From assembly GCF_000003815.2 (NCBI RefSeq), contig NC_049996.1, forward strand, positions 8,102,012-8,166,011: a DNA stretch of 64,000 bases, in the 5' to 3' direction. Made by a program: the position numbers and the translations under genes. How positions within the stretch are numbered: the first letter of the stretch is position 1; every line of letters starts with the position of its first letter. The DNA is from Branchiostoma floridae. Lineage: Eukaryota > Chordata > Leptocardii > Amphioxiformes > Branchiostomatidae. The notes under the pieces are model-generated. The model had not been told where the DNA came from. It did no database searches and saw nothing but the letters and a program-made list of their open reading frames with translations. Of the stretch, positions 1 to 12,400 are shown in pieces.

Positions 1-1010
1 TGCATTTACAGTGAATACATTGCAAACATTTCCCCCCATACATAGTAAACCCTACAAGGCAGATTCAACTGCAAATATTTCCCCTTTAGAGCAATTTCAA
101 AAATACACAAGTGACAGGCAAATAAGACAAATTAAGCATGGAAGGTTTTACCTAAACAATCTTTATTGGTCAACTCTAACACATAACAATTCCTTTTAAA
201 AAATACAATCTCCTATATTGCAAGGCAGCCATAGTTTCTCTCTCGCACACAGCGTGGCATTGCGAAAACCGCCATGAGGAAATGACCAGCATACAACCCG
301 CATCCCCATGTCTAACACATTAGCAGTATTATTATCATCATATAACATGGTACAAAAACAGCCGGCAAGCCAGGGCCGAACAAAATATAAAATCTACTGA
401 AGCCCGGCCCTGGCTTTAGCGAGGAACGAGAATAAATCACACGTACGTACGCTACGATTCTTACGAGGTCAAAAGTTTCGTCCTGAGGGCGACAGCGCTT
501 CCAAAACAATTCTGCTGCGCGACAATCAAGAGCTAAAAGTTTGCGAACACTGCTGACATTCAGTACTTACAAGTTTTTCTACTCCAACTGCTGATGCCAC
601 AAAAAATGCATGTAACAATTGTTTTGACTCTAGGTTAATATGTCCAAGTACCACACTTAAAAATACCTCCTTAGTTCAACAAGATCTACAACAATAATAC
701 CCTTCTTCAAGTTTTTCTTTGACAGGCTTTCTTATAGGTTCTTCATCAAGAATTACATTTCATCTGCGCTACTTGCTGCTAGTTCTTTGGTCAATGCATT
801 TCTACAAATTGTAGTACAATTATTTTTAAACACAGGCTCAATGGTTTGCCAGACTAACTAGTGATGTACATACCAATTTTACAAGTCAATGTGAAACGTA
901 AGTACATTTGAACTGTATGATAAAAAAGCTGACATTACAATTCTAACAGTTCCTGCTGCAAGCAGACTACTTTATAACATCTCTTTAAAGTCAAGATGAC
1001 ATCTATTTTT
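1..1010 (-). other. 3'UTR-like AT-rich stretch with minus-strand poly(A) signal
   Basis: No convincing coding region is seen. The stretch is AT-rich and carries AATAAA on the minus strand (163-168). It could be the 3'UTR of a minus-strand gene whose last coding exon lies around 1009-1215, where a frame stays open from a possible acceptor to a TAA. The peptide of that frame is not recognised, and the frame overlaps a retroelement-like motif, so a gene is not asserted. Confidence 0.25.
367..416. repeat. 12-bp perfect inverted repeat (hairpin)
   Basis: AAGCCAGGGCCG at 367-378 is the exact reverse complement of 405-416, with a 26-base loop. It is GC-rich in an AT-rich setting, so it would fold strongly in RNA from either strand. 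If the region is a 3'UTR, this could be a structured element. It could equally be the remnant of a small palindromic repeat. Confidence 0.6.
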
Positions 1011-1079
1011 AACTTGAAAGTTCACCTGTGTTGGCACCACCAAAGTTCAGTAACCTCAGAAGTTTCATAACACGTACAT

Positions 1080-1104
1080 TTTCAGTCATCCTGACATTCA
1101 TCAG
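1080..1104 (-). other. Hammerhead-like core, probable Penelope-element relic
   Basis: On the minus strand CTGATGA (1104-1098) is followed by a short GTCA/TGAC stem and then GAAA (1083-1080), the order of the conserved hammerhead ribozyme core. Minimal hammerheads of this kind are known in animal Penelope-like retroelements. The sequence after GAAA departs from the usual pattern, so this is probably a decayed copy. No self-cleavage is claimed. Confidence 0.3.
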
Positions 1105-1477
1105 GACTTCTACACTAACGGAGAGGGGCTTTGTGGATTTTTTTACCCTGGCCCAGAGGTTTTCTTCTCCAGGCTTCGACGCTAGGTTTGGTTGCTTGAT
1201 GTCAGTATTCCTGGGAGATAGTGCGCATAATATACACGTTCTGAAAATAGTAAGGGGGTGGTTGGTTAATTTGTGTGTATATATTTATATATTGTTTTTT
1301 TTCTATCTATTTATAAGCTAAGTTAATTTATTTATTTTATTTACCTGATCAGTCATTGCCAAGGTATGCTGGTGTTTCGAAGCACCAGGTCTTCAGCTTA
1401 GCAAAGACCTCCCCTGGGGAGCACACTGTATGCATTGCTGACAGGAGTGAAAAATTATTAAGTGTTTGGGAAACTTG

Positions 1478-1815
1478 CTCTGATGTAGTGGGTGTGCTGT
1501 ATATATATGTCAATGTGAACATGATTTAAGTGTAGAGGTCTTAAGTGTGAAAAATTGACCGCATGAAATTTAAAGTGTGACGTACCGTGTAAAATTCTGG
1601 CTAAGTGTTTGAGTATTCAGTGTAGTTGTGGGTAAAGGTCTGAAATGGAATGAGTGTCCTGCAAGGGTAAAACTATTCTAAGTGTTTTGAGTAGCTCTTC
1701 TGATGTGCTGTATGAGTCAATGTGAACATTTAAGTGTGGAGGTCCTAAGAGTAGGAAAGCGACTGCATGAAGGTGTGACGTACCGTGTAAAATCCTGGCT
1801 AAGTGATTGAGGATG
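1478..1815. repeat. Degenerate two-copy tandem repeat
   Basis: The stretch with TCTGATGT, GTCAATGTGAACAT, TGACGTACCGTGTAAAAT and CTGGCTAAGTG occurs near 1478-1612 and again near 1695-1808, about 210 bases apart, with small indels. No coding potential is seen. It abuts the 5' side of the LINE fragment. Confidence 0.6.
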
Positions 1816-3240
1816 CCTTTATCCACCCGATTTTCAAAAAAGGGGATAGGAGCGACCCTTCGAACTACAGGCCTGTTCCTTAACCAGTGTTTGTTGCAAA
1901 CTTCTAGAGCACATGATGTATTCAGCTACCATGAAGCATTTAGAGGAACATAACATCTTATTGCCAACACAACATGGGTTCAGGACCAATCATTCCTGCG
2001 AGTCTCCTACCCTTCACGGACTTTTTTCTTGGTTTGACAAAGGTCATCATCATCGGTCGACGTGATCAACGTGTTCGCACATGTTTACACACGACGGGGT
2101 GATACCGCCCCTTACGGGGTGACATACCCTTTCGCTGGCTAATTACAAGACGGGGATGCGCCAGGTCTCCCGTCAAAAAGGTACACAAAGGTACACAAAT
2201 TGATATGGCCATACTTGATGTTGCAAAAGCTTTTGATAGTGTTCCCCACATGCGGTTACTTAAGAAGCTTGATTATTATGGTATAAGAGGTAAAACACTT
2301 CAGTGGATTAAGAACTGGTTGACTGACCGTTATCAGCAAGTTGTGGTGGATGGAGACAAGTCCAAACCTGTTAAAGTAAGGTCTGGCGTGCCGCGTGCCT
2401 CAGGGCACTATATTAGGCCCATTATTACTCTTGATATATATAAATGACATCAACAAAGGTATTACTTCACAACTCCGTTTATTTGCCGATGATTGCTTAC
2501 TCTACCACCCCATTATAAAGGAAGAAGATCAACAGACTCTACAGAAGGATCTTGATCAATTGTGTAAGTGGTCGGATCTTTGGCAGTTACGCTTTAATGT
2601 GAAGAAGTGTTCGATTCAGCACATACACAAATCGAAAAGAGCTTCTAAGCACTTATATACAATGTTTTCAGAACCCCTTGAGTCTACATTGCAACACCCT
2701 TATCTAGGTATCATACTTTCACACAACCTGAAATGGAATGAACACATAGATTACTCAGTATATAGCAGCAAAAGCAAATAGTGCTCTCGGATTCTTGAGA
2801 AGGAATCTGAGAGGAGCATGTGGAACAATCAGAAGAAGTCAAGCCTATTTGTCCATTCTGTATCTGTATCTGTATCTATATAGCCGGTATAACCGCCATT
2901 CGGCGTAACACACCATTGTAGGAGACCAAAACTAGAATATGCGTCCTCTGTGTGGGACCCCCACAAACGTATACATTCACAGACAAACAAACTTACAAGT
3001 TAGAAGCAGTACAGAGGCGTGCCGCCAGGTTCGCCACTGACGACTACCGGAACAAGGAACACTAACATAACCAGAGGACACCAGCAACGATTCAACACAC
3101 TCACATGTAGGACAGAAACACACAGAGGCAGCTACTTTCCAAAAACAGTTATCGAATGGAACGCACTACCACAACACCTTGGTAGAAGCTAAGACCACAG
3201 TTAGCTTAAAAGCTGGGGTGGCCAAGTACTATGGCTACCC
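1813..3240 (+). mobile_element. Decayed non-LTR retrotransposon (LINE) with RT domain
   Basis: Remnants of a reverse transcriptase appear in order in several shifted frames. They are HPIFKKGD and NYRPV-like residues near 1825-1880, AILDVAKAFDSVPH near 2205, GTILGPLLLLIYIND near 2400, the catalytic LFADD at about 2479-2493, RPKLEYA near 2923 and a terminal YFPKTVIEWNALPQ near 3142. Frameshifts, stops, an unrelated insert (about 2035-2190) and a nested element (2858-2912) show it is dead. The general type is CR1/L2/Jockey-like; the exact clade cannot be told by eye. Confidence 0.85.
2858..2912 (-). mobile_element. Short element nested in the LINE, flanked by CCATT
   Basis: This 55-bp insert splits the LINE reading frame between a YLSI-like and an RPKLEYAS-like stretch, and is flanked by CCATT on both sides (2853-2857 and 2913-2917), a likely target-site duplication. 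Read on the minus strand it starts GGTGTGTTACGCCGAATGG and ends in repeated GATACA. The same sequence in the opposite orientation lies at about 8451-8495. It looks like the 3' end of a retrotransposed SINE or LINE. Confidence 0.7.
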
Positions 3241-3590
3241 TGGCTTCGCCCAGCTGTAGTGGCAGGAGCCTATATCTAGTGTGGCAATGTACAGATCACG
3301 ATGTTCGTTTATTTTTGTTTGTTCCATGCACCACTTTTTTGTTGTTGACTGCTAGCACCACTACCACCGGCCACACATGGGTTAGGCCTCTGAGTCTGTC
3401 ATAGACGTCATGCCCCACACGGGGTTTTGTCTCGTATTGTGTAGAAGTAGAAGTAGAAGCAAAGTATTTCAACTCAGGCAATACATGTATTTGCATTTAG
3501 AGTCCGAATTAACTTGGCCGGAGCAAAGTGCTGTTGGAAACTTAAACTCTCCTTAATGCCCAGATCCTGCCCATTGTCACTGATCAAAGG

Positions 3591-3953
3591 TACAGTCAAA
3601 CCTGTATTAGGGGCCACCTCTACAGAGGGGCCACCTGTCCATAGTGGCCACTTTTTGTCGGTCCCTTGGGTATTTTATCTACAAGTTGCCACCTCTATAC
3701 AGAGGCCACCTGTCTATAGTGGCCAAATTTGTCCGGTCCCTTGAGTGGCCGCTATAGACAGGTTTGACTGTACAGTCAAACCTGTATTAGGGGCCACCTC
3801 TACAGAGGGGCCACCTGTCCATAGTGGCCACTTTTTGTCGGTCCCTTGGGTATTTTATCTACAAGTTGCCACCTCTATACAGAGGCCACCTGTCTATAGT
3901 GGCCAAATTTGTCCGGTCCCTTGAGTGGCCGCTATAGACAGGTTTGACTGTAC
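3591..3953. mobile_element. Two identical tandem MITE copies (180 bp each)
   Basis: Bases 3591-3770 and 3771-3950 are identical throughout. Each unit starts TACAGTCAAACCTGT and ends ACAGGTTTGACTGTA, a 15-bp terminal inverted repeat, and adjacent units share the TAC at the junction. Inside each unit a GGCCACC...CACCTGT...AGTGGCC module occurs twice. There is no ORF. The ends (CAGT with flanking TA) suggest a Tc1/mariner-type non-autonomous element. Complete identity means either very recent duplication or an assembly artefact. Confidence 0.85.
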
Positions 3954-3956
3954 TAG

Positions 3957-4025
3957 ATTCTGCCTGAAAAGTCTGACAGTTTCCAAAATCCAATCAGTTA
4001 CTTGAATAACGTGTAACAGTTATCT
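3957..4025 (+). repeat. Dispersed Penelope-like repeat tail, degraded copy
   Basis: CTGAAAAGTCTGACAGTTTCC followed by an AATCAGTTACTTGAATAAC-like stretch matches the shared tail seen near 23715, 28745 and 56929. The hammerhead-like 5' part is lost in this copy. Confidence 0.5.
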
Positions 4026-4518
4026 TTTTTATGGTGCCACAAATGCCTGAGCCTTGGTCATTACGAATGGGGTAAATGTACTTACATTAGTTCCATATAT
4101 TTAGAAGAGAAATGAATAGGTTTTTATTTGGCTTCCAATCATATTTCATAAATCATTATAAATCATAGATGATCAACTAAGATATGATCAACTGAACTGA
4201 ACTTTGTAACTTAGTTGACGCTTGGAGGACCCCGCCCTGTTTACGCCCCGAATGTTTGACGGGAACATCAACAGAATTTAACTATGAACACGTGCGCATT
4301 CCAACAGGTGGTTCTAAACCACGCGAAGACAAACAAAAACAGCGCTATTTTTTGCAAACATTAACTCCAAATGTTCTATAATGAATAGACAAATATGACA
4401 AAAACATGTATTCAATACTCTACAAGCGCACCGCACGTGGAAAATGTTAAAGGAAACGGGTCAAAATAAAACGCTTCTTTTAAAAGCCTGTCTTAAACCA
4501 GAACAGAGCTACTGTACA

Positions 4519-4912
4519 TCATTCTTCACGAATTATGATATATCGAGTTGCCGTGGAATAATGCACATGCAAAGGAAATAATTTTGTTGGTTTACCCGGA
4601 AGAACCAGCGATGTCGTTTCCAAACACCTCACACCTCTTCCCAACTGTCTCGCCATGTTCTTGTCCTCTCCAAACTCGCCAGGTCTCCGGTCTGGAATCC
4701 AGTATTTTCTCCTCAAACCATCCAGAGAGCGGCACAAATCCACCGAGAAAACTTCCCAACGTTCTGCTGAGTACTTTAGAAGAATATTCTGCCGACACAA
4801 ATTCGGAAAAGTAACCCAAGCTTGCAAAAAATGATTCAAAAGCATCCCCGTCAAACGTTATAACGCCATTTTCAATGGACCACGCCAAACCTGATTTCAC
4901 ACAGGTGTTCAA
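4519..4912 (-). CDS. Doubtful overlapping minus-strand reading frames
   Basis: Two minus-strand frames stay open over 300-plus bases here, and one plus-strand frame is also open. One minus frame has an ATG at 4656-4654 in a good context (AACATGG), giving 45 residues starting MARQLGRGVRC. The longer frames have no ATG near their 5' end. A possible donor (GGTAAAC) lies at about 4597. No domain is recognised and no partner exon is found. This could be a first exon, a pseudogene fragment or chance. Confidence 0.15.
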
Positions 4913-4920
4913 AATGGCCG

Positions 4921-7150
4921 TGCTTAATTAGTCTGGAGGTGCTGATCTAGTTATTTTTCTAATTATAAATAACTTTAATCTCAGAAAGAAAGAGAAAGAA
5001 AATAATACAGCTACAGAGTCACTAGAATATTCCCTTTATCAATTAAATTTTCACGGATAAGCTTCTATACGCTAGCTAGTGATCAAACACGCTGTAATTT
5101 AAGGAAGACATTCTGTCGACAAAGACTAGGAAAAGTAACCGGAAAAGATGCTAAGCATGCATCTTATACAGAAGTCCAAAACGTTCCTGTCTGATTGATA
5201 CGAAGCTGCTAATTTAAAGGTTTTAAAAATCATATATTGAACGACTTAGAACCGCAGCTGCAAGATGACCAGAACATTACTGTTACTGCTACTGACTAAC
5301 TTTTCACCAAGAACATACGACCACACGCTGCAACTTAATGATAACCTTTCCCAGTTTTCGCATCATATGTACTAATCTTATATATCAAGTTCCACAAACT
5401 CCTTGTTATGCATGTACGTACAATAAGCGCCACCTGGTAACGTGGGAAGGTTCAACAATTCCGCTGTCGGAGAAAACGTTCAAGATTTCTTGTTTTCTTC
5501 TCTCAAATCATCTTTTTGAAACTGACGGGAAAAAGAAATCTCCAAGGCCACAAGAAAATTCCCTCTTGCACTACTGTTGACTATCTTGTCTCTGCAATAT
5601 ATTGATGAATTTTGACATTTGAATAACGCTAGTTCGTCCACCTTTATCCATGGGTAACCTATATCCCTTGATCTTAGAAACAACGTTAGGGGTATCAAGG
5701 CGGATTCCTGTGATAGTAATTGCTTAGATGTACAACACAAGACCGTTTTGATGATATATTGACAGGTAGGCTAGGGTTGATTAAGTGTTTGGAGGTTAAG
5801 GGTTAGGTATGTCAGAAGGGTTCCTGAAATTCCGTTAGATCCGAAACATACCTGACGTCTGAGTTTGTGAGTTATGTTGTTTTGTAGCACAGCATTTGTA
5901 CCGCGGTGTCCTAAACCATTATATAGTATGTATAAACAGGTGTGTGCGACGTTATAGTCTGTAACTTATTCTAACTGTGTACGTAGATCTGGTGATGTGG
6001 TTTATGATATGTAAGGAATGACGCACCAATTAACCACACATGTAGGGCAGTGCTGAATCACTTTTCACATCGGTACTCCAAGGTCTCAGCAACATGCGGG
6101 TCAGTAATGCTGGCGGCCGTGCACCAGAATGGGAGCTATGCAGAAACTCTGGCCCTCTTTCAACCTCATCTTTGACAATAAAGGCATAAGATGGCCTTTT
6201 GTGCATACAGACTGTGGGTTTTTAACCACGTGACCGTGACGTAACCATTGCCCGAGGTCTCATCATTGACAATAAAGTGCCGCAGAAACATAGGATACAT
6301 TTTGTGTCAGTGCGCATGCGTGCGTATAGACCATAAATATATGGGTTTACACTTGTGACATTGCCCGCCATTTTGGACCAAGTTTAACCCACCAATATGG
6401 CGACTGTGGCGTTACGTGTGCCCTGTATAGACTGTCAAGTCGACCGTCACCGTGAGACAGTAACCCACAGCTGGTCACGGCCAACATTGTGTTGTCGCTC
6501 AACCCGCAGCCATGCTATGTGACCCACTTACTCCAATTTCACCACATCGCTCGTTCTATATGTATCTGCTTCCCGGAGAGTGGAAAAGTGTACCGCACCG
6601 CATTCAATATGTTACTGGGTCGTTATGGAGCTCATTCGGGCCACTCAGCCAAAAGATTTATTTTCATCACATGCGCTTAAAATCTAAATTTAGCTTGATG
6701 GAGTAGAGAGCAAGACTTGTCAAGGTTCCGTCATGCACCAGTACTGCTTGGCCACTGACGTCACGGAATGAAAAGTCACGTGTCCACATGTCTTTGATCG
6801 TGTATCTGTTATGTCGGATGTAAGACTACGAAGGCTTGTGGTACAAGGAATACTGAATTCGAGCACATATTCAATCTAAGCTTTGTTGGTACTAAGGATA
6901 GATTATATTTCATTATTAACAACATTTTCGTGATACGCAGGAGTTGCAGTGAAGCTGTATGTACGTCACAGACAAGGGAAGCAGAGGATTCATTTTATTT
7001 ATCGGTTTGACTGTTCAACACACACAGCCAGGGATGCAAAACTAGCCTGCGGCTATTACAAAGGGCTAGTCCTGCTGGCAGGGAAAACACAAAATAAATG
7101 GAACTAGACATGTGCATGGACAGAATAACCAGCAATCGATATCCCAGGCG
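4921..7150. other. Intergenic; no gene recognised
   Basis: No recognisable coding exon or RNA gene. A promoter-like spot occurs at 6365-6400, where CCGCCATTTTGG and AATATGGCGAC lie about 30 bases apart. Both resemble YY1 sites that sit near transcription starts of animal housekeeping genes. An ATG at about 6397 opens only about 40 unrecognised codons. Confidence 0.4.
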
Positions 7151-7158
7151 GAAAGTAC

Positions 7159-7210
7159 TTACTAGCAAGGAGATTATATCACGTGTGATATAACCTCCTT
7201 GTTACTAGTA
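7159..7210. repeat. Near-perfect palindrome centred on an E-box
   Basis: TTACTAGCAAGGAGATTATA at 7159 pairs with the complementary stretch ending at 7210, leaving a centre of TATCACGTGTGATA. The arms are about 24 bases with a few mismatches and one small gap. The centre contains CACGTG, a bHLH E-box. There are no flanking genes to explain it. A small foldback element or extruding palindrome is likeliest. Confidence 0.7.
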
Positions 7211-8189
7211 TATCCATTAATGATATGGAAACTGTGGATGATACAACATCCACGTATACACCACCACGTATATATTCAAACCTTTAAACCTTAAGCTTTC
7301 TGAAACTTTAAATAGATATATACTTCTTTACCCTGGAAAACAAAATGCCATCGTGATTATTTTACATCCAGACAACGCTCGTACACTGTCGCACGGGGTT
7401 AAAACATCAACAAACGTGCTTTTAACTCGATTGTATCACGCAATGTTAAATCCGTGTATCATTAATAACTTTCACAATCATTTTAACCTACAGACATTCA
7501 TCTATTAACCCGAGAAAGTATCGTTACTCTCTGACTTGACATCAGTACATCATTCATAACAACCCCGGGGTGTTGTTACTGACAATTTGCCAGTACTGTC
7601 GACTACAGAATAGGCTATTTTTTGTTTTGTGTGACTGGACCCTAATGCTCCAAAATGTTTTGATACTTTACTGTAAGGGATGGCGTCTCTAAAGAAGTAG
7701 CATGCGCAGTACCACTGATGAAAGCCCGGATTTTCCCCACGAACCAAACGAAGCTAATCTGCGTTATCGCGCTATGACGGCCCCTGGCGTACTTTACGTC
7801 TGTAGCGGGTCTCTTTAATCCCGCGATAGCACAATCTTATCTGCCCTTCCTGAGTCCCTGCCGAAACCGCAACTTGTTGATAAGACCACAGCGAAGCCAC
7901 AGTCAGTTTGATGACTATACCATACTGTGTCTCAGGCTTGCGTGTGCCAATCTCTCCGAGAATTAGAAACATTCAGTTATTGAGTTCAAAAGGACACCAT
8001 CCAATATTCCTTGTGATGAAACTTCTGTCCGGCGACCTACTTTTAAGACTCACAAGCTCTTCGGCGTCCAATGCGACTCTGCTCTGGGGATCCGTTTTTT
8101 TCGGTTCCATAAATGTCAGTCGTTCTCTACAAAGTACACATGTTTTGATAATGATTATTGTCTTCTTTCCATCGATGATAGATTTGCTC

Positions 8190-8500
8190 CCTTGTTAAAA
8201 GCAAGGCCACAGCAGCTGCAACCTTATGATTGGACTCCAGAGGATTCCGGGTTTTCTAATGCAAGTCAGACTAGCCGATCAGAAGGAGAAGGGAAGACGG
8301 TATTCTATTGTCTATAAAGTTTTCCTGAAAGACACAGTAGGAACATCTTCGCTGGATAGTTTTAAAGAATATTTGCAGTTAGATGTGCAAAGGTTAGGTA
8401 TCACAAGTGTAACAGAACCAGCTGCTGCTTCGCCGCGTGCCTGCGAAGCTGGTGTGTTACGCCGAAGGGCGGTTATACCGGATATATAGATACGCAGATG
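8190..8500 (+). mobile_element. Retroelement 3'-end fragment
   Basis: A short open frame resembling a LINE ORF2 C-terminus (LDSFKEYLQ) runs into GGTGTGTTACGCCGAAGGGC and then ATATATAGATACGCAGAT. That tail matches the insert at 2858-2912 in the opposite orientation, so both come from one family. The frame is not an independent gene. Confidence 0.55.
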
Positions 8501-11500
8501 TTTGTTCTTCAAAGTACCTCTGATTCCAACAATTCATTTTGCTATAGTATGTATCATCATGTAGCACTCACCCACCCTCATTCGTCACAGAGGATTAGGC
8601 AAAAACTGTAACTATAGAAGCGATCTTATAACGTTAAATAACGTTATCCAATAGCTTTAAGATGATGTACCATGTCCAAGTCCAAGTTCCTGAAGCGTTC
8701 TGTACTTGAACCTGTGTAATCCAATTCAAGCTTAGCTGGTTGCTTGGTAATACATGGATGATTTAGTACCTTAAGAAATGCTGACGACAGCCGTACAATA
8801 TCAGCATGTTTGCAGCTAGAAGGGTATCAAACGTGATAGTCACACTATCAACCGTATCTATATTTCATCTCCGTGCAATCTTGATGGCAGTCAAAAATAA
8901 TAAAGATTACGTCCATTTCTTAATCTTGAATTTCCGTTCTATGATGCAGGCTGAACTGTCTTAATGGTATAATGTATTTAATGTTTACTTAAGACCGCCC
9001 GTAATCTCTTCTATATATACTGGTCCTCTTGGGAAACAGAATTCAGTGTATAATCCAGTGCCCCCCTCCCCACTCTCTACCCCTCCTCACTGTCTGCTGT
9101 GGCCTTACGATTATGTCCACATCTTTTCTGTCGACTTGCTGACGCCTGTCAGCTAGCTCGACACCCTGTACGGTCTCCGATTTTTCACATGATTGATTGT
9201 TTGGTATCTATTTACATGGGCATCTAGACTTCACTGGGTAAGAATTTCAACAATGGACGTATGTTTCTGATAGGTTAGAAATGATGGCCAATGACCTCTA
9301 TAGTTTGTTACTTTAACACGGTAAAGCGATTTCACGTTTGAAGGCACATTTACCGTGCTTATCACAGGGTAGTTAACGCCAGATTTACACTCAGAGAACT
9401 CGAGTATATGAGTATATGAATCATTACAACTAGACGGATCACAGCTTTTACGAAGAGTTCATTGACATGTCTGTTTTGCGTGTCTGTAAATGACTTCGTC
9501 CTGCCATTTTTATTTAAAAAAAAACAGCAACACAGGCTTCGCATTCTTCATAGTCTATATACATGTAATATAAATAGACTACAATTTTGACTGTCATTTC
9601 GTGTCACACGTTATATTCATACATCTCAAGATGTATACATATGCGTCTACACGAGTCTACGTTATTTTAAGGGTATACCTTATGTGTCTGCATCATATGT
9701 GTCTTCATCAAACTAGTGATTTCTATGGAAGAGCCAATGTGTCTACACCATACTAAATAATGCATCTAGGTATACCTTATGCGTGTATTGTATATCTCTG
9801 ATAACCATCAAGAAATATAAACATTCGCAAACAGGTAGGATGGCAGTGCAGACATTGTGATATCGATGAGTTGGATAATACCCCTCATAAGTATTCAAAG
9901 CATAAAAACAGGGTATTAGGGGATACCAAGTCGCTGGACGGTGGTTTCAAATTACAGTATTTTGAAAGTACAGTTTGCATTACAGCTTGAAACGACTTGA
10001 TGTTCCTAAATACCATATTCCGAAAACAACGGATATAGATTACCCCGTGGATAATGGTGAATTAGTTTTACATGCAAAGACGCAAAGACGTTGGTTAGAT
10101 GATCCGACAACTCGTCGCTAGCAATTACGGACTTTTCTTCCTGCATATTTCTTCTCCAGTCAGATCCTGAACTCCTGCGACCTGACCGCCTTCAATGTCG
10201 GGGCTGTGTTCCTCTTTAGGTAAAAAGGTGACCTCCTAGATGACCTCTAGCCCAAGTTCAAGTGGATCCGGTGTCATGTCGAGCTGTAATTATAGCCGTG
10301 TATGTCACGAGATCAGACTACTGCAGACAAACGTGAAAGCCAATGTGTCGCCTCTGCACGATTGCAGATTAAGAGGGACCACAGTCCCAATCCCCTCCGC
10401 ATTTGAAAGGGCATGGCATCGCCCCATATTAGAAGATTGATTAGGTAAAAACCTGCAGGGGTCTGATTGGTGCCATTCCAGAGTGTTTAATGATTGGCCA
10501 GATTTATCCACTCTCTCACAGTGACAGCTACCGGTCTTCCTAATGGAATTAATTCTTTTATGGTAATGCTATGTGGATTACAATATTGCGTGTGTGTAAC
10601 GCTTGAGGCTTAGACTGCGATATGACATACCCTTTTTCTTTCTTCCGTTCAAGTTCACGTTGTGTTATCAGTATGATTAGTATTATTTGTAAGAATCGCA
10701 TATCATCTGTAATGATGCTAATATACAGGCTTCTTTTGCACTTGATTAGAAAAAAAATACTCATGTATCACATCATATTTCAGCTGTTTCACGGAGTCCT
10801 GAACGTTCATTGACCCTACAAATGGCAAACAATATTTCTAAAAGTACTATCTGTGAAAGAAACTCCTCCTTAAGTCCTGAATGCTTTGACCGGCAAAATT
10901 GCTTTAACTACAGAACCTAACGATGGCCGAAAGTTTCTTCAGGGCCCACAAGTAACATACAAAGATAACCCGTTCTCTCCACAAAGATGACATGATATAG
11001 GGTAAGTGTATCTTGCTTAAGGTCTTTTTAGACACTACCCGCTACTTTTCAGTAAGCAAGGCACGCAGAAAATGGGTTCCTTCGAGCGCAAGATGATAAG
11101 GAAACAAAAGTCTGTGCACTTTACACGTTCTTGTGATATACATGTACATGTTATGGCTGCAAGAAGCTTAATTCTATGCAACTGTATTCAGATCCTTTAT
11201 CCACATCAGTGCATTATCTGCTAAGCAATAAAATATCAGAATATTGCGTTTGACGATGTACATGTACACGCGTCAGTTATTAAACAGTTGATCTATACAG
11301 TTGCAACAGCTTCAACCTGTTTAAATAAAAACAGTACTACAATATCATCCGTGTTCTTGATGTTTTGTATTTGTCACGATAACGACGGTTGGCCATGTCT
11401 TGAAGTCCAGGGTATTAGCAGTTTTCTGACGTGACACCGACTCTACCCACCCAGGTAAGGGCAAACACCCCACTCTGACCCGGCAGGCGCCAGACTGTCC

Positions 11501-11644
11501 CAGCCGGGCCGATAGCATCTTGGCAGTTACACGGAAACGGAACAACCTCGCACTCAATCAGGACAGGCAAAGTGCCAGAGTCTATCAGTCACATTTCTGA
11601 TCACACAAACTCGTACGTACTTACACATAGCGGCGGTTAAGTAC
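8501..11644. other. Intergenic; nothing recognised
   Basis: AT-rich sequence with short, unconvincing frames on both strands. Weak internal repetition of GTGTCTACA-like words occurs at about 9640-9790. No coding exon, RNA gene or complete element was recognised. Confidence 0.4.
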
Positions 11645-12400
11645 GAATACACGATAGGCCCTTTCGGGTACAGCGCAACTTCGGGTACAGCTCTTTCGGG
11701 TACAACACAACTTAACAGGGTACAACTCTATGGGGTACAACGCAACTTAACCAGGCACAGCTCTTTCGGACACAACACAACTTAACAGGGCAACAGCTCT
11801 TTCGGGTACAACGCAACTTAACCGGGTACACATTTTTTTATGGGTAGAACACACCTTCACCGGGTACAACGCAACTTGACCGGGTACAGCTCTTTCGGGT
11901 ACAACGCAACTTAACTGGGCACGGCTCTTTCGGGTACAACGCAACTTAACTGGGTACATCTCTTTTCTATGGGTAGAACACACCTTAACCAGGTACAACT
12001 CTTTCGGGTACAACACAACTTAACCGGGCACAACTCTTTCGGGTACAACATATGTGCACAACCTAACCGGGTACAGCACAACCTCACCGGGTACAGCTCT
12101 TTCGGGTACGTATACAACGCAAGTTAACTGGGTACAGCTCTTTTTTTATGGGTACAACACACCTTAACCAAGTACAACTCTTTCGGGTACAACACAACTT
12201 AACCGGGTACAACTCTTTCGGGTAAAACATATGTGCACAACCTTACCGGGTACAGCTCTTTCGGGTACGTATACAACGCAATTTAACTGGGTACAACTCT
12301 TTTTTATGGGTACAACACAACTTAACCAGGTACAACTCTTTCGGGTACAACGCAACTTAACCGGGTACAGCTCTTTCGGGTAAAACACAATGTACTTATA
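11645..12400. repeat. Minisatellite with GGGTACAACNCAACTTAAC units
   Basis: About 20 copies of a 30-40-bp unit built from TCTTTCGGGTACAACGCAAC plus TTAACCGGGTACAGC. Variant units carry a TTTTTTATGGGTACAACAC block or an ACATATGTGCACAAC block, and a longer pattern of about 150 bases recurs near 11990-12240, so there is higher-order structure. Minus-strand frames through it read as repeated CTRKSC-like peptides. They are by-products of the repeat and not a gene. Confidence 0.9.

Noticed and set aside
1009-1221. Minus-strand open frame with VEVLMNVRMTENVRVMKLL that could be a last coding exon before an 850-base 3'UTR
   Set aside because: It overlaps a hammerhead-like CTGATGA...GAAA motif typical of retroelement ends, the peptide is not recognised, and no partner exon is visible.
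11747-12388. Minus-strand Cys-rich repeated peptide (CTRKSC-like units)
   Set aside because: It is the translation of a minisatellite; all frames and both strands are equally repetitive and there is no start context or signal peptide.
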